Shown in pieces: positions 17,814 to 28,116 of a stretch of DNA of 37,541 bases; position 1 is the first letter of the stretch, and every line of letters starts with the position of its first letter. Location of the stretch: contig FMBT01000607.1 in assembly GCA_900095095.1 (NCBI GenBank), positions 1 to 37,541 of the forward strand, given 5' to 3'. The stretch comes from Fragilariopsis cylindrus CCMP1102 (lineage: Eukaryota > Bacillariophyta > Bacillariophyceae > Bacillariales > Bacillariaceae). A model generated the notes under the pieces. The model was not told where the DNA came from. It did not search any database and saw only the letters and a list, made by a program, of their open reading frames with translations. Made by a program: the position numbers and the translations under genes.

Positions 17814-19304
17814 TTACTTTATCGTACGTTGCCGGTAGTAATTCCATTCCTCCAAATCGGGTACAGGTAATTTCTTTTCTCCCGGTACCCACACAACGAT
17901 TCCTTCCTCAACCCAATCGGTGACAACCGTATCACTTCTTTCTTCTTCCTCCTGAACCTCCTTGAAAGTCATGACACTATTCCGAAACCGTTCTTTGGTA
18001 GTTGTAGTCCATTCCTCTTCCTCCTCCTCCTCCACGTCTTTCGTATCGGTAGTAGTACCATCAATAATTGTTTTTGTTGTTGTTGCTGTTGTTGTTGCGT
18101 CTTCCCAACGTTCGAGGAAGGATCTCATGGGTACCGCCCACATCGGTACCTCGTCACATGAGCATTCCGAAGTATCACAATAACTTCGATACAGGCGAGG
18201 AAGATGATTGTGCCGGTTGAACCATTTGGCGGGCGATGAAGCGGCGTATACGGGATCCAGTTCCAGTTCCTCCAGATCCGCCGCAAATATCACGGCAGCA
18301 ATGAAAATTTCGTCTTCTTCTTCCTTCTCATCGTCGTTTTCTTCTTGCTCATGCTGTGGTTTGTGCAGCACAAGTGCTACCACAATTCTTCCTTCGGTGT
18401 CCGCACTCCCCTCCACAACAATTCCTCCGGGTGACAGTTGTTGATATAACTTGCGAAGGGCAACAATTGCGTCCGGTACGGGATAGTCTCGAAGTACATT
18501 CATGGCTCGTACGAGTAGTAGTAGCGGTCGTTGCTGTTGTTGTTGTTGTATTATTTGTTCGTTATTTTGTTGTTGTTGTTGCTGATGGTGTTGTATTTGT
18601 AATTGTATTTCCTCATCCGGCTGATGATGTTTTAGTAGAGGTAGACAAAAATCGGTCGTACCGAGCCGCAGAGATATTTTTGTTAGGACATCCTTTTTCG
18701 CATTAGTATTACAACAACTACTACTACTACTACTACTATTATATAATACAGCCTCCGCATGCTGCAATCTGTCAGCATCCACCTCTGTCCCAATAATTAA
18801 CACTGACGACGACGATGGCGTACGTGTCGTCATCATAGTGCCGGACTGTTGTTGTTGTTGTTGTTGGTGGTGGTGGTGTTCTAAAGCCGTAGCAAATTCA
18901 ATTGTCGTCGCAGGGTCGTCACCGATTCCCACGTCGACAACGACAACAACAGCAACAGCAACATCAACAGCAACAGCAACATCAACGACGATCCCATTAT
19001 TCACAGTACTTGTATTATTCCTCATCCCTATACTATCTGTATTGTCCTGCTGCCACGCAAATAACTTCCGGGACAGCAATAGTAGCGATTGTTGTTGTTG
19101 TTGTTGTTGTTGCATTAGGGCTAAGGCAAACGGTGGAATTTGCAACAGGAATAAAGCACGGTCCAGAAGACGCATCCGACCGGGTGCTGTATTGCCATGA
19201 AATCCCGATGCATTTTTGGTAGCCCAGGACGAGGGACGAGGACGACATTTTGTAGTTGTCTGTTGTTGTGACAATGGCTTAGGAAGAGTTGATGCTGATG
19301 ACAT
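17814..19304 (-). CDS. SAM-dependent methyltransferase, class I fold, with polyQ insertions
   Basis: A 496-codon intact frame. Near the N terminus, GFHGNTAPGRMRLLDRAL resembles the lead segment of a bacterial class I methyltransferase family. Motif I is VVDVGIGDDPATTIE (about 122-136). A second strand with an acidic end, LIIGTEVDADRL, sits at 169-180. RAMNVLRDYP (266-275) and LSPGGIVVEG (290-299) match that same family, where RAMNVLR is characteristic. A PAKWFNRHNHLPRL stretch further on is also family-like. Low-complexity blocks are inserted between core strands: Gln runs at about 65-72, 137-143 and 230-258, a Ser run near 190-196 and a Glu run near 430. The substrate is unknown. No signal or transmembrane segment is convincing. 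The gene is on the same strand as the giant gene, but 1.3 kb and a MITE separate them. Confidence 0.8.
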   Translation of the reverse strand: MSSASTLPKPLSQQQTTTKCRPRPSSWATKNASGFHGNTAPGRMRLLDRALFLLQIPPFALALMQQQQQQQQSLLLLSRKLFAWQQDNTDSIGMRNNTSTVNNGIVVDVAVAVDVAVAVVVVVDVGIGDDPATTIEFATALEHHHHQQQQQQQSGTMMTTRTPSSSSVLIIGTEVDADRLQHAEAVLYNSSSSSSSCCNTNAKKDVLTKISLRLGTTDFCLPLLKHHQPDEEIQLQIQHHQQQQQQNNEQIIQQQQQQRPLLLLVRAMNVLRDYPVPDAIVALRKLYQQLSPGGIVVEGSADTEGRIVVALVLHKPQHEQEENDDEKEEEDEIFIAAVIFAADLEELELDPVYAASSPAKWFNRHNHLPRLYRSYCDTSECSCDEVPMWAVPMRSFLERWEDATTTATTTKTIIDGTTTDTKDVEEEEEEEWTTTTKERFRNSVMTFKEVQEEEERSDTVVTDWVEEGIVVWVPGEKKLPVPDLEEWNYYRQRTIK

Positions 19305-19653
19305 GGCACATGCATGGCATCCTAATTATTATTAACAAAGGAGAGATGATAGGATATGTAGGATAGGATATATCAAACGGCATGTCAATTACTACTTTGT
19401 CGTTGTCGTACAGTATATTTTATTTCGAGCTTCATTATCAGGCAACACACATGAACTTTTCTATTTGGAGGGAATTCCTGAGAAGTAGTGTTTTTATTTT
19501 GAACTATTTTTTCAATCCCTAAAAGTAGTGTATCTGGTTATAATTAATAATCCCCCGAAAATTATTCGCATAAATGTATAGGGGGGGACACAAAGATGTA
19601 TTTGAGGACAAAATATTTCGTACAAAAATATTGTGTATGTACTCCAATAGTAC

Positions 19654-20190
19654 TATTTGAAAGGGTTGCAGAGGACAGCACCAAAATAAGTCGGGTGCAC
19701 TAACATCCACATAGTATACTAGAATATTGTGTTGGCATCCTGCAACTTTTCTATTCCTGTGGTTGTGGAATAAAATTCATTACGCTGTTATGGCAGGCAT
19801 GCACACAAATAAATATGGAGATTTTTGATCAGAAATGAACCAAAAAATATCTCATTTGAAAGGGTTGGTTGCAGAGGACAACACCAGATAGGCTAGTTGA
19901 ACTAGCATCAACATAGTGTACTAGAAAATTGTGTCTGTCTCCTAAAACTTTACTGTTCATGTGGTTGAGGAATAAAATTCATTTCACTTTTGTTGCAAGC
20001 ACACAAACACAATGATTTTGGATCAGAAATAATGAACCACAACATATCTCATTTGATAGGGTATCAGAGGACAACACCAGTACAAACATGCACATAGTGT
20101 ACTACATCATTGTGTTTGCCTCCTACCACTTTTCTGTTCCTGTGATTGAGGAATAAAATTCATTTCACTTTTATGGCAGGCACACAAAAA
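19654..20190. repeat. ~198-bp tandem repeat, about 2.8 copies
   Basis: Copies start near 19654, 19854 and 20051 with ATTTGAAAGGGTT or a close variant. Shared blocks are GCAGAGGACAACACCA, ACATAGTGTACTA, ATTGTGT, CTTTTCTGTTCCTGTG, TTGAGGAATAAAATTCATT and GGCA(G/C)GCACACAAA. The third copy is shortened. Identity looks moderate, so the array is not very recent. Confidence 0.85.
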
Positions 20191-22700
20191 TTCCAGTGGA
20201 GTTTAGTTATCTGAATATTAAATAACTTTGAATAACTTCTCCTTAGGTTCTACAACCAGCCTGGTGCACCAGAATACTACCCAGTCATCCATCTCATGCC
20301 CATAGGGGATGAACCAAGGGTCATGATCCCTCATACTTACCTTAGTCTTGCCTCCAGAACACAAACATTGCATTTTGGCCAACATGTCATATTTTCATGC
20401 CCAAAAGTATCATTCAGAAATAGGCTGCCATAACATCAAAACAAGGAATTGGACCATGGTTTGAACACCCATATACCTTCCATATATGTGTATGGTCAAA
20501 ATACACCAACCATACTTGGAACATTTGCCATATTGGTGGTGTGGTGTGGTGGGGAACAATAGAATAGACATAAAATAGCCCAAAATGCACACGTTGCAAA
20601 AATATTTGAGGTGCTACCGCACCCATACCAGGTATGCTGAGTCCCAAATAAAATAGCTAGGCATCAACCTAATTTATAAAGGTTTTGGATTATATCTTTA
20701 TCTAAGGTAATCATACATATATTTGGGGTGCCACGGGTCAAAACCCACCGCTATTAAAATACACAATTTCTCTAAGTGCCAAGTGCGCGTGTAATCAAGG
20801 CAGTGATGCACCATCAATACAGACCAAATAACCTTGAAAAGTTTTATGGAGCTCAACATTATACCTATGGGTACAAGGCCCAACTATTGCTTAGGGCTCT
20901 AGGGAGGTTAGGAAGGTGTCAGGGTGTGCTAAGCGCCAAAAAGGGTCATTTAGGCCTCAAAACAGGGTTTCCCCCTCTAGCGCCCACTTCAGCATGGTCC
21001 TGCCCATAGCTCTCCAAGTTTATATTCCCTTTGGTGTATATGGTGAACCCCATGTGCTTACTTTGGGACAATTCATCTTTTTGAGTGTGAACTAGGTCAC
21101 ATACCCCCCAAATGGGCCTTTTTTCCCATGTCAAATGGCTGCATCACACCCTTTACCACCTTCCAGTGTAAATAATACATACCTAGCGCCCCAAAGTCCG
21201 TCCATATATCCATCCTATACATATGGTAAGGTAAAGGAACTCTCCCTGACCAAAAAGTAGCATTTTCCTGGAAGTTCTACCCTGGTTTGTGTCCTGAACA
21301 AGATATCTCATAAAAAGATGATGCGTGTTGTGTGTGAGCCTACATTGTGAGATACCAGTAGGCTTACAAGACTAAGAAATACAACAATTCTCCATCCAAT
21401 AGGTTAAGTGTAAACTTCATAGTTTATTTTTCCGAAAAGATGACCTTTTAGGTGTATATATTTGATGCTAAAGTTTTTATTATATACTAGACTAACAAAT
21501 ACGAGTAAAAATTTGGGCATGATTTAGTTTTATACTGAGAATTCATTTTAAGCATGATTTAGTTCTTATGCTTGATAACATTCCTTACCACGGTGGGCAT
21601 ACTCAATAAAAAGTTAGAGCCAGTCAGAAATTGCTCATTTTTTGAAGGGCTGTTTTAGACCATTTTCGCGGTTGACGGTCCAGACCGGTCATCGCGCGAA
21701 GTGGTACTAGTGATCCACCAAATATTGGCATGAAATCAATTGGGGTGTAAGAACTCAGGGGCACAAGTCGCAGGTTCGATTCACTCCAAACCCATCAGAG
21801 AGATGGATAGCTACTATGATCTGTTTGTGTCTCATACTATTTATTATCTCTATGGTTTATGTAACAAAGGTTAGGTGGATGGTGGTGTTCCTATTTCCAA
21901 CTGATGAATATGTCATGTGTGTTTCTAATATTGTGATACAACATCCGTTGTGGTGTACTAATAACACTAAGAAGAACTAAAGGAGTGGAATAGGCAAAAT
22001 AGCTCCACTTCACATACTACCATTCATCATTGTATACTACTATTACATCATGAACCAACTCTGATGATAACACTGATTCAAGGACTATATATTCTTTCTT
22101 GGGATGATAGGAAGTGAATCCAGCAGGATAAATCCACCCTATATACTACCATACTACATAATGACAACCAAATGATGATTACAATGTTTTTGGGGTTGTG
22201 TTTCATTATTTCTTGTGATATTCTTTTTTCTCCATCCATGTCATACCACTATGTTATACTGTTGTCTTTCCTAGACATGTTGATGTTGATGTTGATGCTG
22301 ATGTTGAGGAGTTGTTGTTGAAGTTGTTGGTAAATATTCTTGCTGGATTTGCTATTATGGAGTATGAGCAGGGGTTGATTGATGTACGCCACACTGATAC
22401 TACTAGCCATCCTCCTCCCACCAATCTGATAAAGTGCTAATACATGTAATAACTAGATTCTCTATTATTTGATATTAAGGTTGTGATAAGAAATTATGAG
22501 TGTTTCATATTCCATCTGCGATCTTCTTCCTTTGATAGGAAAGATGTGATGTAGTTGTTGTAGTGTGTGTACTGCGCTGTAATCCTGGTATTCGTGATAT
22601 ATGATATATATATATATGCTATGCGGTCATTCGGGTCATTCGGGTCATTCACTTCATTCGCTCTAGTCCTAGTTCTCTAAGTACTTGTGCTAATATTCGC

Positions 22701-22791
22701 CCTGAATCAGGCCCAGACTTGGCATATATATTAGTATATATATTGCGCTTGAGCCCTGAATCAGGCCCAGACTTATCAGGCCCAGACTTGG
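22701..22791. repeat. Three copies of ATCAGGCCCAGACTT
   Basis: CCTGAATCAGGCCCAGACTT occurs near 22701 and 22755, and the shorter ATCAGGCCCAGACTTGG follows at 22775. An AT palindrome (TATATATTAGTATATATA) lies between the first two. Just upstream (about 22625-22655) GTCATTCGGG is repeated, and downstream there is a GCGC-rich inverted pair (CGCGCTCGTTGCGCG, near 22833). Confidence 0.75.
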
Positions 22792-23565
22792 TTCTTGGGG
22801 GACTGAAATTGTGACTAGACTTGGATCTAGTATCCGCGCTCGTTGCGCGACTACTTAGTATTTTAATACAATCATCATATCAGTGCTGCACACACATACT
22901 ATAGAACTAAGCTTATTTCTTCCACACACACATATGCTAGATAGCACACATGTATCCATAAGGCAAAAAGTGTGAAAGAAAAGAGAGATAGTGATGATGA
23001 TTATGACACAAGAAAGAGAGACGAGAGAGGACAAGACATTCACACTCTCAACCAAACAACAACAACATTTAACAACAGCATCATCAAATCATTTTCCCCC
23101 CACTCCCTATGCTATGCTATATGAGGCAATGTTTTGTTGGGGTGTTGATTTGTAAGGAGGAGACTACTCAGTACCACTTACTTACTCACTGTAACTGATG
23201 CTCTGCTCATCATTATTTATTACTATTTTTTATTTCAGTATTTTTTCCGGGAATCAATGTGGATGACGAGTCACGGATTGGCCTTTCGCATTTCTACACG
23301 CGTAAGATTTCTTCTAACTAACTACAGTATGAATGCATATATTACTGTATATCGTGCGTCATCACACGTGATGCTTTTTTTTACATTGTTTTGTTCTTCC
23401 ACGTAGAACTTTTTTTGAACGAAAATTGATGGGCATCAACGGATGGGCAAAAGACAGCATAAAAGACAAGATTCAACATCTTTAGACGATAGAGAGAGAG
23501 AGCGAAGGCAGACATCATCGACACAGTTTAGTATTGCATATTGTAATTGATTCATTCTATAGTTC

Positions 23566-23570
<5 letters not shown>

Positions 23571-23602
<32 letters not shown>

Positions 23603-23628
23603 AGAAAGAAAGAAAGAAAGAAAGAAAG
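23571..23628. repeat. GA and GAAA microsatellite before the EF-hand gene
   Basis: A run of about 14 GA units passes into GAAA units and ends five bases before the ATG at 23633. It should be in the 5' untranslated region. A second GA run lies in the intron near 24045-24057. Confidence 0.85.
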
Positions 23629-23632
23629 CATT

Positions 23633-24807
23633 ATGAAATTCTTTGTTGGGATATTATTAACGCTGTTATTGTCAGCCTGTTTGTGTGTCGTTGCTGCATC
23701 ACAAGAATATTATGATGACTACGGGAATGACGGCGGTGTCGACGGTGGGGATTACTACCAACAACAAGAGTATGGTGGAGATTATTATGGTGACGAAGGT
23801 GGTGGTGGAGGTAATGATGCTGCTGGTGATTCCCTTTATGCCGATTACGCGAAACGTGAACAAGATAAAGCTATGGGAAAAGCGGGTGGATTGTAAGTAG
23901 AAAATAAATAAAAGATAAATTGTTGCGCGTAGCGTTCCGTGTATTGAGTCGAAATCGAAGTCGAGATTAGGACAGGAAGCAAATCGTGTATCGATGGTCC
24001 AGCCTGAATCGGTAGGTCACCCACCTACCGTAAGTTGAGAGCTGAAGAGAGAGAGAGAGTGACGTCGAATGGAACGCCGTGTGTGGTCAAGTCTATGGAG
24101 GATTTGTCGAGAAGCGTTCTTTTCCTTTCGGGTACTACCTACCTGCCTGGCTATTTTCCTCTAAAGAAACGTTTCATTATCCAATAAAGACTGAGGAGAA
24201 GCGGATGGAATAAATATCCTGTCTATTTCGTTTATTTTTTTGTCGTGTCAATTATTTTCGTTCTATTGTCTTCGCTCGTCGATTCATTCATCCATTCGAG
24301 TACGTACGACTAATCTAGACTTCATTTCTTTCCTTCTGTCCTGTGTCTCTATATCTCTTTTTCTTCTTCTTTACAACCTTCTTGTAGATCACCTGTATTA
24401 AAAAATGTATTAGTTGGTGCAGCATCCTACATTGTTGGTGCCAAATTTCATTCAAGACGTGCCATTAAAAACAAGAAAAGTCCTCCTCACGACAACAGCA
24501 AAAATTATATGAACGATACGTTCAAGATGTCTCCGCATTGCAATTACAGAATTCACAATTACAAGAATATATTCAACAAAGTACGGTACAACAATTAACC
24601 GAAGAATTTTTAACAGCCGATACGAATAATGATCGACGTGTGTCACGATTAGAATTTGAAAAATATAAAAAACAATATTTAGAAAAACATCCCGATGCGG
24701 ATCCTGGTATGTTTCCAAGATTTGAAGATTTTGATCCCGATCATAATGGGATGGTCACATTAAAGGAACATGAAGATTATTATCGACAACAAGGTATGGT
24801 GGCATAA
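23633..24807 (+). CDS. Secretory or membrane EF-hand protein, two exons
   Basis: Exon 1 (23633-23892) starts with a clear signal peptide, MKFFVGILLTLLLSACLCVVAA, followed by a Gly/Tyr/Asp-rich stretch (QEYYDDYGNDGG). It ends at a strong donor (GTAAGTAG). The intron is 23893-24387 (495 bases) and ends TTCTTGTAG. Exon 2 begins SPVLKNVLVGAASYIVGAKF, a possible membrane segment followed by basic residues, then a Gln-rich helix and two EF-hands: DTNNDRRVSRLEFE and DPDHNGMVTLKE. Both keep Asp at the first and third loop positions and Glu at the twelfth, so calcium binding is likely. Within exon 2 the frame shifts at an A run near 24475-24479; one added A gives KNKKKSSSRQQQKLYERYVQ and joins the halves. 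I infer a sequencing indel or a recent mutation. The stop is at 24805-24807. Confidence 0.78.
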
Positions 24808-25847
24808 AATAAAATAAAATGAAGTAAAATGAAATGAAATGATATATTGACATGATAATGGAGAACGTACGTACTTACTACAGGTATGAATATTATCAGG
24901 AGATATGATTCATTTACCACCAAATACTACTCGCACTTGCACTTATATCCGAGATAATTCTGAAGGTAATAAAACAAACAAATAAACAAAAAAGAAAGTA
25001 AATAATGCTATTTATACAAAGATGAAAATAAAACACAAACTATGGTATTCATTAAGTCTATCTAGGCAGGCAGGTAGGCCTGTATCGTATTGTATCACCC
25101 TCCCTCCCCCCTCTCCCACCGTGCATGCATGCTCTATGTATATCGTATACGAAAATTAAACACCAACTATGTTATTCATTAAGTCTAGATAGGCAGACAG
25201 GCAGGTAGACATGTATCGTATTGTATCAATCTCCCCTCCCTATTACGTACCGTGCGTCCGTGCGTCCGCCCTTCGTATAGCTAGAGATATGCAATACTGT
25301 CGTACATGTCGTTATCGAATAGCCATTTTTTCGTTGCAAGCTTCTACCTTCAACACAGACATACACGAGAAAAAGGGTACTATAAATGCGTTTCGACTAT
25401 TAACGTAATTTTGCATAATGATTACTACTCTACAGGTAATATTATATTATATTATATTATATTATTTTATGTGCATTACAGTATTATTATAGTATCAAAA
25501 ATCGGACACCCGTAGAAGAAAAAAGGAGAAGAAAGCAAAAGCAGAGAATGAATCGCATCGCATCGCATCGTATCATACAATCTATCTCTTCTCTCTCTTT
25601 CTATTCTGGCTGCTTTCAATCAAATTTGTCCATCCCCGTCGAAATACTCACGATCTTTTGGTTTCGTTCGTTCGTTCGTTCGTTCGTTTTCCTCTTCGTC
25701 GTTCCTGCTTCTCTCCTCCTTTCATTCTTCTCTCTCTCCCTTTTAAAATAAAATAATGTTGTGTTTTCGTACAATAATAGAAAATTTAATATTCGTTTTA
25801 TCTCTTACTGCATACACACACACTATCTCTCTCTTTCTCTTTCTTAT
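24808..25847. other. Intergenic with simple repeats, no gene
   Basis: It contains AAAAT/GAAAT runs just after the EF-hand stop, the 128-bp repeat listed next, a TATTA run (about 25440-25466), a CGCAT run (25555-25570) and a TTCG run (about 25665-25687). Frames at 25211-25751 are repeat-driven and not convincing. Confidence 0.55.
25023..25242. repeat. ~128-bp repeat, two copies
   Basis: Copies begin near 25023 and 25151. They share ATTCATTAAGTCTA, a GGCAGGCAGGTAG block, TGTATCGTATTGTATCA and a CCCTCCC tract. Confidence 0.8.
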
Positions 25848-26900
25848 TTAAAATCTTTTATTACCTAATCCACCAGCAAGTAGTCCAGATAATGTACCAT
25901 AGACACCAAAGGCTAATAGTTGTGGTGGTATACCATTAATAGCATATGGATTACTAATAAATGGTATCCCTAATCGACCGGATGTAAAACCGAAAAATCC
26001 GATTGTGCCACCAGATATAATATTATGCCATAATGAGGATCGACCATGTATCCCTTCCATTGGACATTGCATTGCATGATATAAATACATTGCACCAAAG
26101 TATGTACCTATATTAATATTAATAATAATAATCGTCCGAAAGAAATAAGGGAGGAGAAAACAACAAAAAATGGTTGAGACATCTAATTTTTGTTTGAACG
26201 CTAACAAAGCGAGTTTCCGTTCCGTCCAAGGGAAGTATAGTTTACTACAATACGCCCTAGTAGAAAGAAAGATGATTGAACCACGATGCTTATATTAGCT
26301 ACGCTTGTATTTTCCATTTTGAATTTTCCGGTGTACGAAAATGAATGAATGATGGATGGTGTTTCCCGTACATCGGATGTGTTACCACTCAGTAAAAAAG
26401 ATGTGAGGATGTGCATTCGCTTCATCCACAAACAACATACCCATGCATCACCGTAGACGAAGCCTGTATGACGAAAAAGAGAACAGTCCCTGACACTCCG
26501 AACGACACGACAATATGGCTGGTGCAATGATTTGATTTGTTTTTTCGTGCGTAGAGAAGGTAAGAGCAGAGCAGAGCAAAACAATCCGATAGCTTTCAGA
26601 AAGCAGTGTTGCACCGTCACTCGTTCACTCACTCACTCACTCACTCCGAACGACGAAGACGAACAACAACAGTCCTCACTCTTCCACTCGGACCCCATCC
26701 ATGAATACCCCCACCATAGTAACTAACGTACCTAATTTTTGTGGTTTAATAACTTCCTGTATTGGTACACCTTGAAATGCATCTAATGCTGAAAATAATA
26801 TTGCACCAATGGCAGATGATTGGATTGGACTGGTTAAACAATTCTTTTGATAGGCAAAACTTTTTGTATCAACGCTATTAAAAATATTATTATAGGACAT
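25848..26900 (-). CDS. Small membrane protein, Tim17/22/23 superfamily-like, two exons
   Basis: Exon 1 runs 26900-26732 and starts MSYNNIFNSVDTKSFAYQKN. A GTACGT donor opens an intron (26731-26108, 624 bases) that ends in an AT-rich stretch and ATAG. Exon 2 (26107-25848) continues the frame: ...KPQKLG|TYFGAMYLYHAMQCPMEG. The total is 142 residues. Gly/Ala-rich hydrophobic helices (SAIGAILFSALDAF, WHNIISGGTIGFFGFTSG, LLAFGVYGTLSGLLAGGLG) and an Arg-x-x-x-x-x-Asn-x-x-x-x-Gly spacing (GRSSLWHNIISGG) fit the Tim17/Tim22/Tim23 superfamily. That includes mitochondrial import proteins and the complex I subunit B14.7/NDUFA11; the overall pattern is closest to the latter type in my judgement. No cleaved targeting signal is evident. 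Frames inside the intron (26201-26632) are shadows. Confidence 0.55.
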
Positions 26901-28116
26901 GATGATATTGAATGTTGAATGTCTGCGGATGGATGTAACTGTATTGTTCTCTAGTTGTTGTTGCGATTGCAGTTGTGGTTGTTGTTTTAATTTGTCTAGA
27001 GATACCAAGTAATATTGTGCTGTCGGCGTGTATGCTGCTGCCTGTACGGTAGTTGTGTTGCAAGAGATGGCTTGTATGCTTTTCTTTGTTTTCTTGTTTT
27101 CGATGATATGATGTGCTTTCTTTTTTACTGAGCGAGCACTGACTGAACGATTTTATTTAGTCGATTGAGTCGAGTCGTCGAATGAGTCGAAATCTTTTTG
27201 GAATCTTTTTTAGCGTGGATTGCTTCTTCTCTCTATTCAAACAAATAATGGAGGATGGGAACAATAATGCATGATTACGGTACATCAGTTTCTATATATA
27301 ATGAATCGAGGATGGGTTTCTGTTTCTTTGTTCTTGCTCCTCTTAGGGAGGAGCGTTCAAGAGAAAATCTGAAGAGTGTGGTAACAAATTTTTCTTATTC
27401 AGTTATAACTATGAAAGAGGAGAATAAGCATACATTAGGATGGTATGTATATAGGGAAGGAAACAAAATCGATACCTACTATTACACTGTGATGCTTGTG
27501 CTACTGATGGTAATGCTAATGCTAATGCTAATGCTAATACTAATATGAATGCATCTATAGATATATATTCAATACATCTATTATTGTTCCTACTACCACC
27601 ACCGCTTATGGCAGTCAGTACGCATCGATTGCTATTATGTGGTTTGAATAGGATGAGATCCTTTGTGGTAACAAGGTCCGACTTCTGATAAGTTTCTCTT
27701 GTAATGGCTTCGTCATCATCATGCAGTGCTAGTATTGCTATCTAAATCTTTAGTACGATTATTATGATTGCTATATAATTTACCTATTGTTTTTGATAAT
27801 GTGAAACTAATATAAATCTAAGCATTTATTTATTAATTCAATTTTTATTCTTCGAAAAACAATTCGAGGCACTTTCTTCGAGCTAACAATTTGAAGCAAG
27901 TACAGTGCCGTACTGTAGCGCGCGTGAAATCTCTAAATCGCCACCGTTAATTCCGATTGACGCGCGCTCCAAAAGTCCGCAACTTGAATATCTACTCGTA
28001 CTTTTGGAACCACGACTACCGTAGTAGAAGAGAACAACACCTTACAGTAAAGGTATCCACTGTTCGAGTCACATGTCATTATTGGGCACTATTGTGTCGC
28101 GCCAGACTCACTCAAA
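26901..28116. other. Intergenic, no gene recognised
   Basis: It separates the start of the Tim17-like gene from the stop of the receptor gene. It has a Gln-coding triplet run near 26955-26992, an ATGCTA hexamer run (about 27507-27540) and a short palindrome TACAGTGCCGTACTGTA (27901-27917). The 97-codon plus frame at 27255-27548 ends in the hexamer run and is not supported. Confidence 0.5.

Larger units (their letters stand above)
19305..22854. other. 3.5-kb region without recognisable genes
   Basis: No frame above about 80 codons looks like protein, and translation of both strands gave nothing familiar. The DNA also lacks the triplet runs that mark the genes here, so it looks different from its surroundings. 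It contains the ~198-bp repeat array at 19654-20190, an imperfect hairpin at about 21660-21707, a B-box-like site (GGTTCGATTCA, about 21773) and the repeats at 22701-22791. It may be decayed transposon DNA, but no diagnostic ends were found. Confidence 0.5.

Noticed and set aside
21726-21795. Possible tRNA gene
   Set aside because: A B-box-like site exists, but the T stem, acceptor stem and anticodon arm do not pair.
22040-22100. Possible retrotransposon primer-binding site (AACTCTGATGATAACACTG)
   Set aside because: It only loosely resembles the complement of initiator tRNA, with an insertion; no LTR pair, polymerase or integrase is nearby.
22855-23055. 66-codon minus-strand hydrophobic frame
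   Set aside because: Composition comes from CACACA and GAGA tracts; no conserved pattern or flanking signals.
26201-26632. 143-codon minus-strand frame
   Set aside because: It lies inside the intron of the Tim17-like gene and has no recognisable features.
27255-27548. 97-codon plus-strand frame
   Set aside because: It ends in an ATGCTA hexamer run, with no conserved pattern or splice signals.
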